Under the pieces are notes generated by a model. It saw only the letters and a program-made list of their open reading frames with translations, ran no database searches and was not told where the DNA came from. A program made the translations under genes and the position numbers. Positions 36,023 to 43,850 of a DNA stretch of 64,000 nt are shown one piece after another. The stretch is taken from the NCBI RefSeq assembly GCF_002939865.1, contig NZ_MDEE01000001.1, forward strand, positions 248,001 to 312,000. Direction: 5' to 3'. This DNA is from Xanthomonas dyei (lineage in GTDB: Bacteria > Pseudomonadota > Gammaproteobacteria > Xanthomonadales > Xanthomonadaceae). The first letter of the stretch is position 1, and every line of letters begins with the position of its first letter.

Positions 36023-38113
36023 ATGACCAGCACCGCACTTGTCACTACCGCTCTGCCGTATGCCAACGGTCCGCTGCATCTTGGCCACCTGGTCGGTTAC
36101 ATCCAGGCCGATATCTGGGTGCGCGCGCGCCGGTTGCGCGGCGACAAGACCTGGTTCGTCTGCGCCGACGACACCCACGGCACGCCGATCATGCTCGCGG
36201 CCGAGAAGGCCGGCGTCACCCCGGAAGCCTTCATCGCCAACATCCAGGCCAGCCATGAGCGCGATTTCGCCGCGTTCGGGGTGACCTTCGATCATTACGA
36301 TTCGACCAATTCGCCGGTCAATCGCGAGCTCACCGAAGCGTTCTACAACAAGCTGGAAGCAGCCGGCCATATCAGCCGGCGCTCGGTGGCGCAGTTCTAC
36401 GACCCGGCCAAGGGCATGTTCCTGCCGGACCGCTACATCAAGGGGATCTGCCCCAACTGCGGCAGCGCCGACCAGTACGGCGACAACTGCGAAGTGTGCG
36501 GTGCCACCTACGCGCCAACCGAGCTGAAGGAGCCCAAATCGGTGATCTCCGGCGCCACGCCGGAGCTGCGCGATTCGGAGCACTTCTTCTTCGAGGTGGG
36601 CCATTTCGATGGCTTCCTGCGTGAGTGGCTGGCCGGCGATGTGGCGTTGCCGGGCGTCAAGGCCAAGCTCAAGGAATGGCTGGATACCGAAGGCGGCCTG
36701 CGCGCGTGGGACATCTCGCGCGATGCGCCGTATTTCGGCTTCCAGATTCCCGGCCAGCCGGGTAAGTATTTCTACGTGTGGCTGGATGCGCCGATCGGCT
36801 ACCTGTGCAGCTTCAAGACGCTGTGCGCGCAGATGGGCGAAGACTTCGACGCGCATCTGGTCGCCGGCACGCAGACCGAGCTGCATCACTTCATCGGCAA
36901 GGACATCGTCAATTTCCACGGCCTGTTCTGGCCGGCGGTGCTGCATGGCACCGGCCACCGCGCGCCCACGCGCCTGCATGTCAACGGCTATCTGACCGTG
37001 GACGGCGCCAAGATGTCCAAGTCGCGCGGTACCTTCGTGATGGCGAGGACCTTCCTGGATGTCGGCCTGGAGCCGGAGGCGCTGCGCTACTACTTCGCCG
37101 CCAAGTCCTCGGGCGGCGTGGACGATCTGGACCTCAACCTGGGCGATTTCATCGCACGGGTGAATGCCGATCTCGTCGGCAAGTTCGTCAACCTGGCCAG
37201 TCGCTGCGCCGGCTTCATCGGCAAGCGCTTCGACGGCAAGCTGGCCGACGCGCTGCCCGATGCTGCGCAGTACGACCGCTTCGTCGCCGCGTTGGCGCCG
37301 ATCCGCGAGGCGTATGAGCGCAACGATGCAGCCAGCGCGATCCGCCAGACCATGGCGCTGGCCGACGAGGCCAACAAGTACATCGACGACACCAAGCCGT
37401 GGGTGATCGCCAAGCAGGACGGCGCCGATGCGCAGCTGCAATCGGTCTGCACCCAGGGCTTGAACCTGTTCCGCATCCTGGTCGCCGCACTCAAGCCGAT
37501 CCTGCCGCGCACCTGCGCCGAAGCCGAGGCTTTTTTGTCGGCGCCCATGACCAGTTGGGACGATGTGCAGCGCCCGCTCACGGCGCACACGATCCAGCCC
37601 TACACCGCCCTGTTCACCCGTATCGACCCCAAACAGATCGACGCCATGACCGACGCTTCAAAAGACACCATGGCCGCAGCTGCGGCACCGGCTACTGCCA
37701 ACGCCCCCGCTGCAACGGCGGCCAAAATCGATGCAAAAGCCGTTGCGCCGGCCAATCCCCCCGCCTCCGTCTCGAATCCGGGGCTTATTGGCATCGATGA
37801 TTTCGCCAAGCTCGATCTGCGCATCGGCAAGGTGCTGGTGTGCGAGTTCGTGGAAGGCTCGGACAAGCTGCTGCGCTTCGAGCTGGATGCCGGCGAACTT
37901 GGCAAGCGACAGATCTTTTCGGGCATTCGCGGCAGCTACGGCGAACCGGAAACACTGGTCGGCCGCAGCGTGGTGTTCATCGCCAACCTGGCCCCGCGCA
38001 AGATGCGTTTCGGCATCAGCGAAGGCATGATCCTGTCGGCCGGCTTCGACGGCGGCGCGCTGGCGCTGCTGGATGCCGATAGCGGCGCCCAGCCGGGCAT
38101 GCCTGTGCGGTGA
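36023..38113 (+). CDS. metG: Methionine-tRNA ligase
   Basis: The 696-residue class I synthetase charges initiator and elongator tRNA-Met. It has the HIGH-type motif (ANGPLHLGHLVGYIQADIW), a four-Cys zinc knuckle (CPNCGSADQYGDNCEVCG), the KMSKS loop (GAKMSKSRGTFVMA near residue 330) and a C-terminal OB-fold tRNA-binding domain from about residue 590 (FAKLDLRIGKVLVCEFVEGS) that mediates dimerisation. An Ala/Pro-rich linker (AAAAAPATANAPAATAAKID) joins the two parts. The full-length E. coli-like form is intact. A repeat-rich gap follows. Confidence 0.98.
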   Translation: MTSTALVTTALPYANGPLHLGHLVGYIQADIWVRARRLRGDKTWFVCADDTHGTPIMLAAEKAGVTPEAFIANIQASHERDFAAFGVTFDHYDSTNSPVNRELTEAFYNKLEAAGHISRRSVAQFYDPAKGMFLPDRYIKGICPNCGSADQYGDNCEVCGATYAPTELKEPKSVISGATPELRDSEHFFFEVGHFDGFLREWLAGDVALPGVKAKLKEWLDTEGGLRAWDISRDAPYFGFQIPGQPGKYFYVWLDAPIGYLCSFKTLCAQMGEDFDAHLVAGTQTELHHFIGKDIVNFHGLFWPAVLHGTGHRAPTRLHVNGYLTVDGAKMSKSRGTFVMARTFLDVGLEPEALRYYFAAKSSGGVDDLDLNLGDFIARVNADLVGKFVNLASRCAGFIGKRFDGKLADALPDAAQYDRFVAALAPIREAYERNDAASAIRQTMALADEANKYIDDTKPWVIAKQDGADAQLQSVCTQGLNLFRILVAALKPILPRTCAEAEAFLSAPMTSWDDVQRPLTAHTIQPYTALFTRIDPKQIDAMTDASKDTMAAAAAPATANAPAATAAKIDAKAVAPANPPASVSNPGLIGIDDFAKLDLRIGKVLVCEFVEGSDKLLRFELDAGELGKRQIFSGIRGSYGEPETLVGRSVVFIANLAPRKMRFGISEGMILSAGFDGGALALLDADSGAQPGMPVR

Positions 38114-38458
38114 AGCGGGGTTGGGGAGTCGGGATTGGCAATTCGGGATTAGTAGAAGCCAGAGCTGATTGTTGAGAGAGACCTGACACGAGTGCTTGGC
38201 GCGTCCCCTCATCCGCCCCTGCGGGGCACCTTCTCCCGCAAGCGGGAGAAGGCGTTAGATCAGCGATATCGCAGCCCCTTTCCCGCGCGCGAGAGAAGGA
38301 GTTAGATCAGCGATGGAGCAGCCCCGTTCCCGCATGCGCGAGAAGGGAGTTAGATCAACGCTGGCGTAGCACCTCCCCCGCATGCGGGAGAGGAGGAGAA
38401 CAACCCGTCACCACGCCCTCAACCCATCCCGAATCCCAACTCCCCAATCCCAGCCCCT
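38114..38458. repeat. Repeat block: nested GGGATTG arms around tandem GTTAGATCA hairpins
   Basis: The 345-base gap has outer arms of the GGGATTG/GGGAGTC family at 38117-38150 and 38427-38456. Inside, three GTTAGATCA words at 38254, 38301 and 38349 set a 47-48-base tandem period. Each repeat includes a hairpin such as CCTTCTCCCGCAAGCGGGAG or CCCCCGCATGCGGGAG. The first unit continues the CCCCTCATCCGCCCCTGCGG word also found near 20800. No gene is seen. Confidence 0.78.
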
Positions 38459-39049
38459 ATGCACCTGGCCCTGTTCGACTTCGACCACACCATCACCACC
38501 TGCGACACCTACGCACGCTTCCTGCGCAAGGTGGCCACGCCCGCGCAGTTGGCGTCGGCAAAGTGGCAGGTCGGCCCGTGGGTGCTGGGCTATCGGCTGG
38601 GCCTGGTGTCCGCTGCGGCGTTGCGTGCACGTGTGACCCGCATTGTGTTCAGCGGCCGCACGCTGGATGAGATGGCCGCACACGGCGTGGACTACGCGCG
38701 CACCGCACTGCCGGGCGTGCTGCGTGCAGCCATGATGCAGCGCATCGACTGGCACCAGGCGCAAGGGCACGAGGTGGTGCTGGTGTCGGCATCGGTGGAT
38801 CTGTATCTGCAGCCGTGGTGCACGCAGCATGGGCTGTCGCTGATCTGCAACCGGCTGGAGCACAGCGACGGCCGCCTGAGCGGGCGCTATGCCGACGGCG
38901 ATTGCGGCCCGCACAAGGCCGCGCAGATTCGCGCGCGCTACGACCTGTCGCAGTACGCATGCGTGCATGCCTACTGCGACAGCCGCGAAGACACGCCGAT
39001 GCTGGCACTGGCGCAACAGCGCTGGTATCGCGGCAATCTGCTGCACTGA
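38459..39049 (+). CDS. HAD-superfamily IB phosphatase
   Basis: The 196-residue protein has the HAD motif [21 protein letters not shown] (DxDHT), motif II in [15 protein letters not shown] and motifs III/IV in [12 protein letters not shown] and [15 protein letters not shown]. This is the HAD-IB/SerB-like group that hydrolyses small phosphate esters. The helical cap lies between residues 20 and 95. No substrate can be assigned. The next gene starts four bases after its stop, suggesting co-transcription. Confidence 0.88.
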   Translation: MHLALFDFDHTITTCDTYARFLRKVATPAQLASAKWQVGPWVLGYRLGLVSAAALRARVTRIVFSGRTLDEMAAHGVDYARTALPGVLRAAMMQRIDWHQAQGHEVVLVSASVDLYLQPWCTQHGLSLICNRLEHSDGRLSGRYADGDCGPHKAAQIRARYDLSQYACVHAYCDSREDTPMLALAQQRWYRGNLLH

Positions 39050-39053
39050 TCGT

Positions 39054-39473
39054 ATGCCTGCCTCCGCCCCCTCCCTGGTCGAACGTCTCGACCGCCTGCT
39101 GCCACAGACCCAGTGCGGTCAATGCGGCTACGACGGCTGCCGCCCCTACGCGCAGGCCATGGCCGACGGGCTGGCCGACGTCGACCATTGCCCGCCCGGC
39201 GGCGATGCCGGCGCCCGCGCGCTGGCGCAGGTGCTGGAGGTACCGGCACGCCCGTTCGATCGCAGCCGCGGCGCGCACAAACCACCGCAGGTGGCCTGGA
39301 TCGTGGAGGCCGATTGCATCGGCTGCACCAAGTGCATCCAGGCCTGTCCGGTGGATGCGATCGTCGGCGGGGCCAAGCACATGCACACGGTGATCGCGCC
39401 GCTGTGCACCGGCTGCGAGCTGTGCCTGCCGGCCTGCCCGGTGGATTGCATCGAGTTGCGCGCCGTCGGCTAG
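39054..39473 (+). CDS. RnfB/RsxB-like iron-sulfur protein without membrane anchor
   Basis: The 139-residue protein has three cluster motifs. [20 protein letters not shown] with a later CPPGG is the RnfB-type 4Fe-4S domain. [16 protein letters not shown] and [16 protein letters not shown] form a two-cluster ferredoxin domain. RnfB normally starts with a membrane helix; here the protein starts almost directly at the cluster domain ([15 protein letters not shown]). No other rnf/rsx gene is present in the window. It may act as a soluble electron carrier rather than part of a full Rnf complex. The start is set by the ATG four bases after the HAD gene. Confidence 0.85.
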   Translation: MPASAPSLVERLDRLLPQTQCGQCGYDGCRPYAQAMADGLADVDHCPPGGDAGARALAQVLEVPARPFDRSRGAHKPPQVAWIVEADCIGCTKCIQACPVDAIVGGAKHMHTVIAPLCTGCELCLPACPVDCIELRAVG

Positions 39474-39813
39474 GCGCCGCGTGCGCACGCCGCTGCGCTA
39501 CCCGTCTGGCACGACCGGCACTGGACATTGCATCGGCCACACATGGTGTTGCGATTGCCGCGCTGGCGCTCGACCGATGACAAACGTGGAGGGGCTTGCC
39601 GGGCACCTCGATGCAGGTCGCAACGGTGATTCGGCCTGCCGGCATGACCAGCGGCGCCTCCCCACGCGCAACCGCCCGGGATCACGGCAACGCCAACGCC
39701 ACCGGCCACGACGACCGGGTCCTGCATTCAGTCAGGAAAGTCCCGATGCCGCCGGCGCATCCATGCTGCGGCTGTGCCCGTATGCATAGGTACTCCCATC
39801 GAGGAATCGGCCG
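39474..39813. other. Intergenic region, no gene seen
   Basis: This 340-base stretch has short open frames on both strands, with Cys- and Arg-rich products typical of GC-rich noncoding DNA. I see no hairpin terminator, RBS-led gene or repeat of the known families. Confidence 0.45.
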
Positions 39814-40602
39814 ATGCGTCCATTTGCTGCTGTCGTTGCTGCGCTGGCACTCCGCTGCCGGCCGATTCCGCCATTGTTGCTGCTGGTGCTGGGCAGCGCG
39901 CCGCTCAACGCGGTGGCGGTCACGCGGGTGGACGGCGATGTGTTCGATGCCGACAAGGGCGCGCTGCGCTACCGCGAGTCGCACTGGCTGCTCGACGACG
40001 GCGGGCGGCTGGTGCTTTACCGCTGCCCGAACGGACAAGCGTTCGCACGTAAGCAGGTCGATGGCGGCGGCACTTCGCCCGATTTCAGCCTGATCGATGG
40101 GCGCGACGGCTACCGCGAAGGCGTGCGCACGCGCAATGGCGTGCGCGAGATGTTCCAGCAACAGCCCGGCAAACCCGAACGCAGCATGGCGTTACCGGCC
40201 GGCGAAGACGAGCGCGTCATCGATGCCGGTTTCGATGCCTATCTGCGCCGCCACTGGGATGCGCTTGCCAGCAAGTCGCAACGTGTGGACTTCGTGCTGC
40301 CCAGCCTGCAACGGCAGTTGGCGTTCCGGGTCGAACGCATCGACGACAGCGCCGGCCAGCGCCGCTTCCGCATTTCGCTCGACGCCTGGTATGGCGCGGC
40401 GGTGCCCTCGCTGGAAGTGCGTTATTCCATCGCCAACAAACGCCTGCTCGAGTTCCTCGGTGTGGGCAATCTGCGCGACGCGCAGGGGCGCTACCCGCGC
40501 GTACGCATCGTGTTCCCGGACAGCGCTGCGCGCGCAACCACTGCAGACGACCTGCGCCAGGCGCGCGAGCAGCCGCTGATCCGGAGCTGCAGCCCGTCAT
40601 GA
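39814..40602 (+). CDS. Exported protein of unknown function upstream of the sigma-factor genes
   Basis: The 262-residue protein begins with a long hydrophobic stretch (IPPLLLLVLGSAPLNAVAV, residues 18-36) that fits an uncleaved anchor or signal peptide. The rest is a polar domain with RVDGDVFDADKGALRYRESH, LVLYRCPNGQAFARKQ, DAGFDAYLRRHWDAL and LEVRYSIANKRLLEFLGVGN. I recognise no family. Position just before a small membrane protein and the ECF sigma/anti-sigma pair, all on one strand, suggests that it belongs to the same envelope-lipid locus. Confidence 0.78.
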   Translation: MRPFAAVVAALALRCRPIPPLLLLVLGSAPLNAVAVTRVDGDVFDADKGALRYRESHWLLDDGGRLVLYRCPNGQAFARKQVDGGGTSPDFSLIDGRDGYREGVRTRNGVREMFQQQPGKPERSMALPAGEDERVIDAGFDAYLRRHWDALASKSQRVDFVLPSLQRQLAFRVERIDDSAGQRRFRISLDAWYGAAVPSLEVRYSIANKRLLEFLGVGNLRDAQGRYPRVRIVFPDSAARATTADDLRQAREQPLIRSCSPS

Positions 40603-40687
40603 GCCAGGCCGGCACCATCTTCACGTTCGACCACGCGCCGTTGCGTACAACGGCCCGGGCACCCACTCCCCCTACAGGAACACGTCC

Positions 40688-41053
40688 ATGGCAAAGGCTT
40701 ATCTCTGGCTCAACGCAGTGCTCTACGTCGTGCTGGCGATCTGGTGCACGCTGTCGCCGGCCAAGACCGCAAACGCGGTTGGCTATACCCAGCTCTCGCC
40801 GGCCGGGCAATCGGAGTATCTGGTCATCTATGGCGGCCTGCAGTTGGGCATGGCGTTCCTGTTCGGTTATTTCGCCTGGATCAATCAACCGCGCACCGGC
40901 TTGCTGGTCGCACTGGCGTTCTACGTGCCCATCGTGCTGTTCCGCAACGTTGCGCTGTCGCGCTTGTGGCCGGTTTCGGCGCCAACCGTCGCGCTTGCCG
41001 GTGTCGAGATCCTGTTGCTGCTCGCCGCCGTGCTGCTGTGGTTGCGCAAGTGA
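40688..41053 (+). CDS. Small four-helix membrane protein
   Basis: The 121-residue protein consists of four hydrophobic helices: AYLWLNAVLYVVLAIWCTL, YLVIYGGLQLGMAFLFGYFA, TGLLVALAFYVPIVLFRNVA and TVALAGVEILLLLAAVLLWL. It resembles the DUF4345-type small membrane proteins, a loose match. An AGGAA site lies before the ATG. It sits 58 bases upstream of the sigma-factor gene and may be part of the same transcript. TTGCGTACA occurs 47 bases before its start, as it does before the lipid operon. Confidence 0.75.
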   Translation: MAKAYLWLNAVLYVVLAIWCTLSPAKTANAVGYTQLSPAGQSEYLVIYGGLQLGMAFLFGYFAWINQPRTGLLVALAFYVPIVLFRNVALSRLWPVSAPTVALAGVEILLLLAAVLLWLRK

Positions 41054-41111
41054 CAGACAGCGCCTGCACAGTCCGGTAGCATCGCTCCCACCTTACTCAA
41101 CGCCCGACCGC

Positions 41112-41675
41112 ATGAGTGCCATTCCTGGCCACGACGACGATGAAACCGGACGCCTGCTGACCGCAACTGCGGGCGGCGACCGGCATGCCTTCGAAGCGCT
41201 GTACCGGCAGACCTCGCCCAAGCTGTTTGGGGTCTGCCTGCGCATGATCCCGCAACGTGCCGAGGCCGAAGAGGTGCTGCAGGACGTGTTCACGCTGATC
41301 TGGCACAAGGCCGGGCAGTTCGATCCTACGCGCGCGCGCGGGCTGACCTGGCTGGCGATGATCGCGCGCAACAAGGCGATCGATCATCTGCGCGCCAATG
41401 CGCCGCAGCGCCGCAACGTGGCGCTGGACGATGCCGGCGAACTGCGCGATGGCGATGCGTCGCCGCTGGAGCGCACCGAGCGCGCCAGCACGCGCCGCCG
41501 CATCGACCACTGCCTGGCCGAACTCGAACCGCCGCGCAGCGAACTGATTCGCACCGCGTTCTTCGAAGGCATCACCTACGAAGAGCTCGCCGCGCGCACC
41601 GACACCCCGATCGGCACGGTCAAAAGCTGGATCCGCCGCGGCCTGGCCAAACTCAAGGCATGTCTGGAACGATGA
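41112..41675 (+). CDS. ECF-type RNA polymerase sigma factor
   Basis: The 187-residue protein has sigma region 2 (FEALYRQTSPKLFGVCLRMI, AEEVLQDVFTLIWHKAGQF, LTWLAMIARNKAIDHLRAN) and region 4 (IRTAFFEGITYEELAARTDT, IGTVKSWIRRGLAKLKACL) joined by a short linker. This is an extracytoplasmic-function sigma factor of the kind paired with RskA-family anti-sigma factors. The ATG of the next gene overlaps its stop by four bases. The gene cluster downstream suggests it controls membrane-lipid remodelling. Confidence 0.93.
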   Translation: MSAIPGHDDDETGRLLTATAGGDRHAFEALYRQTSPKLFGVCLRMIPQRAEAEEVLQDVFTLIWHKAGQFDPTRARGLTWLAMIARNKAIDHLRANAPQRRNVALDDAGELRDGDASPLERTERASTRRRIDHCLAELEPPRSELIRTAFFEGITYEELAARTDTPIGTVKSWIRRGLAKLKACLER

Positions 41676-42508
41676 GCACGCCCTTTCCCATCGACCAGGA
41701 ACCGCCGCGCGACGTGTTGGCCGGCGAGTACGTGCTCGGCCTGCTGAGCGCAGAAGAACGCCTGGCAGCAGAACAACGCATCGCCACCGACGCCCAGTTC
41801 GCCCAGGCGGTGCTGCAGTGGCAGGATCTTCTGGCCCCGCTGCTGGAAGAGATCGCTGCCGTGACCCCGCCTGACCAGGTGTGGGCGCAGGTGCGGCAGG
41901 CGCTGGGCTTTGACATGCCGCTGCGTGCAGTGACGTCGGCCGCGCCGGCAGCCACCACCAGCAGACCGGCCGCGCCCTTGTGGAACAACGTGCGCGTATG
42001 GCGGTGGGCCAGCGCCGGCGGCCTGGCGACCGCTGCAGTGTGCGTGCTCGCGTTGTTGAACCTGCGCACGCCGCCGGCACCGGTACCGCCTGTTGGCGAT
42101 ACGCCGGTCGTACAGACCCCGGTCGCCCCACCTGCGACCACCACACCGCCGGCCACCGGCATTGCAATGACCTCCACGCTGGCCACCGAAGACGGGCGTC
42201 CGGGCTATGTGGCGCTGATGGATGCAGACAAGCACACCATCACGGTGACGCCGCTGGATCGCACCGCCACGGCCGACAAGGTGCCCGAGCTGTGGCTGAT
42301 CACGCCGGACGGCAAGGCGCATTCGATGGGTACCTTCGACGATCAGCGTGCGCGTCGTGCGCAGATTCCCGACCAGCTGATGCCCATGCTCAGCAACGAG
42401 GCGATCCTGGCAGTGACGCTGGAACCGCCCGGCGGTGCACCGGGTGGCGTGGCCACCGGCACGGTGGTTGCCAAGGGCGGCATCAGCACGCTGGCAATGG
42501 CGCCCTGA
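41672..42508 (+). CDS. RskA-family anti-sigma factor
   Basis: The 278-residue protein has an N-terminal cytoplasmic helical domain (DVLAGEYVLGLLSAEERLAA, residues 14-33). A single membrane helix (WASAGGLATAAVCVLALLNL, about 110-130), a Pro/Thr-rich linker and a periplasmic C-terminal domain follow (ATADKVPELWLITPDGKAHS, LAVTLEPPGGAPGGVATGTV). This is the RskA (anti-sigma-K) layout. There is no HxxxCxxC zinc motif, so it is not a ChrR or ZAS-type factor. It is translationally coupled to the sigma gene and probably holds the sigma factor inactive at the membrane. Confidence 0.9.
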   Translation: MSTPFPIDQEPPRDVLAGEYVLGLLSAEERLAAEQRIATDAQFAQAVLQWQDLLAPLLEEIAAVTPPDQVWAQVRQALGFDMPLRAVTSAAPAATTSRPAAPLWNNVRVWRWASAGGLATAAVCVLALLNLRTPPAPVPPVGDTPVVQTPVAPPATTTPPATGIAMTSTLATEDGRPGYVALMDADKHTITVTPLDRTATADKVPELWLITPDGKAHSMGTFDDQRARRAQIPDQLMPMLSNEAILAVTLEPPGGAPGGVATGTVVAKGGISTLAMAP

Positions 42509-42854
42509 TCGGGCGCATGAGCAACTGCTGCGCGGCTGCGAGACGCGACGCAGCAGTGGCCTGACAGGGCCACCTCTGCTCACTGCTCACTGCCAATGCG
42601 TGCCGTCCGTCCGGGATGAGCACGCCTGCGTGGCGCTGCTCCCGCATGCTCGCCTGCGGCGCTCAGGCAGGCAACTTCACAAGCCGCCTCATCTGCGTCA
42701 GTGATACTGAGCGCACACATCGGTGCGCGCGCGTGCGTCATCGGGTTGCGCAAACGCGTCAATCCCGTCCGTGCGTGCGACGATCAAGCGGGCTGGTGCA
42801 TCTGTTTGCCGGCAGCTTGCGTACAGGGTTTCGATAACCTACGGAGAACCACGC
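42509..42854. other. Intergenic region between the anti-sigma gene and the lipid operon
   Basis: This 346-base gap has no convincing gene. GTGGCC and GGCCAC around a six-base loop (42556-42573) form a small hairpin 48 bases after the anti-sigma stop. TTGCGTACA lies at 42817-42825, 30 bases before the desaturase start. A promoter for the seven-gene operon should lie here; I cannot define its -35 and -10. Confidence 0.45.
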
Positions 42855-43850
42855 GTGCCGAGCACTGGACTCGACCCCCACGTCGCAACGCCTCAGCCCT
42901 CGCCCAAGCGTCGCGGCTGGGTTGCATCGCGCATCGGCAGCCTGCGTCGCTGGGTGGATTCGCAAACCGACGAGCCATTGGACGAGGCACGCGCCGATCG
43001 CATCGACTGGCTGCGTGCCTTGCCCTTCATCGCGCTGCATGTGGCCTGCCTGGCGGTGTTCTGGGTGGGCGTGTCGTGGTTTGCGGTGGGCATGGCATTG
43101 GCGTTGTACGCGCTGCGCATGTTCGCGCTCACCGGCTTCTATCACCGCTATTTTTCCCATCGCGCATTCAAGACCTCGCGCGTGTTGCAGTTCGTGTTTG
43201 CCGCCATCGGTGCGACCTGCGTGCAGCGCGGTCCGCTGTGGTGGGCGGCGCATCACCGCAACCACCATCGGCACACCGACACCGGCCGCGACCCGCATTC
43301 GCCGGCCCAGCACGGGTTCTGGTGGAGCCACACCGGTTGGTTCCTGACCCCGCGTAACTTCCGCACCGATTGGGAAGCGATCCCGGACCTGCGCCGTTTC
43401 GGCGAGCTGCGTTTTATCGACCGCTTCGACATCGTGATGCCGGTACTGCTCGCGCTTGGCCTGTATCTGCTTGGCGACTGGCTGGCCGATGCCGCGCCCG
43501 CGTTGCACACCAACGGCCCGCAGCTGCTGGTATGGGGATTCGTGCTGTCCACCGTGGCGCTGTTCCATGCCACCTTCACCATCAATTCGCTGGCGCACCG
43601 CTTCGGTAGCCGGCGATTCGAGACGCGCGACGACAGCCGCAACAACTGGCTGTTGGCGCTGATCACCTTTGGCGAAGGCTGGCACAACAACCATCACTTC
43701 TTCCCCGGGTCGGCGCGGCAAGGCATGCGCTGGTGGGAGTACGACGTGACCTGGTACGGCCTCAAGGCGATGTCGTGGGTGGGGCTGGTGTGGGACCTCA
43801 AGCCGATGCCGGCAATGCTCACGCGCCGCGCGCAACGGGTGGTGCGATGA
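42855..43850 (+). CDS. Membrane fatty-acid desaturase (delta-9 type)
   Basis: The 331-residue di-iron membrane enzyme has the three His boxes of acyl-lipid/acyl-CoA desaturases: FYHRYFSHRAFKTSRV, AAHHRNHHRHTDTGRD and GEGWHNNHHFFPGSAR. It probably inserts a cis double bond into saturated acyl chains, supplying the unsaturated substrate for the methyltransferases downstream. The start is GTG at 42855 after ACGGAGAACC; upstream open codons have no conserved content. The stop overlaps the next ATG by four bases, so it is the first gene of a tight operon. Confidence 0.9.
   Translation: MPSTGLDPHVATPQPSPKRRGWVASRIGSLRRWVDSQTDEPLDEARADRIDWLRALPFIALHVACLAVFWVGVSWFAVGMALALYALRMFALTGFYHRYFSHRAFKTSRVLQFVFAAIGATCVQRGPLWWAAHHRNHHRHTDTGRDPHSPAQHGFWWSHTGWFLTPRNFRTDWEAIPDLRRFGELRFIDRFDIVMPVLLALGLYLLGDWLADAAPALHTNGPQLLVWGFVLSTVALFHATFTINSLAHRFGSRRFETRDDSRNNWLLALITFGEGWHNNHHFFPGSARQGMRWWEYDVTWYGLKAMSWVGLVWDLKPMPAMLTRRAQRVVR

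Noticed and set aside
38229-38391. CRISPR array
   Set aside because: The repeats are only 9-20 conserved bases with hairpins filling the rest, there are no unique spacers of constant length, and no cas gene is present.
39596-40093. 165-codon frame overlapping the exported gene at 39814
   Set aside because: The product is Arg/Cys/His-rich with no domain, and it runs in another frame through a better supported gene.
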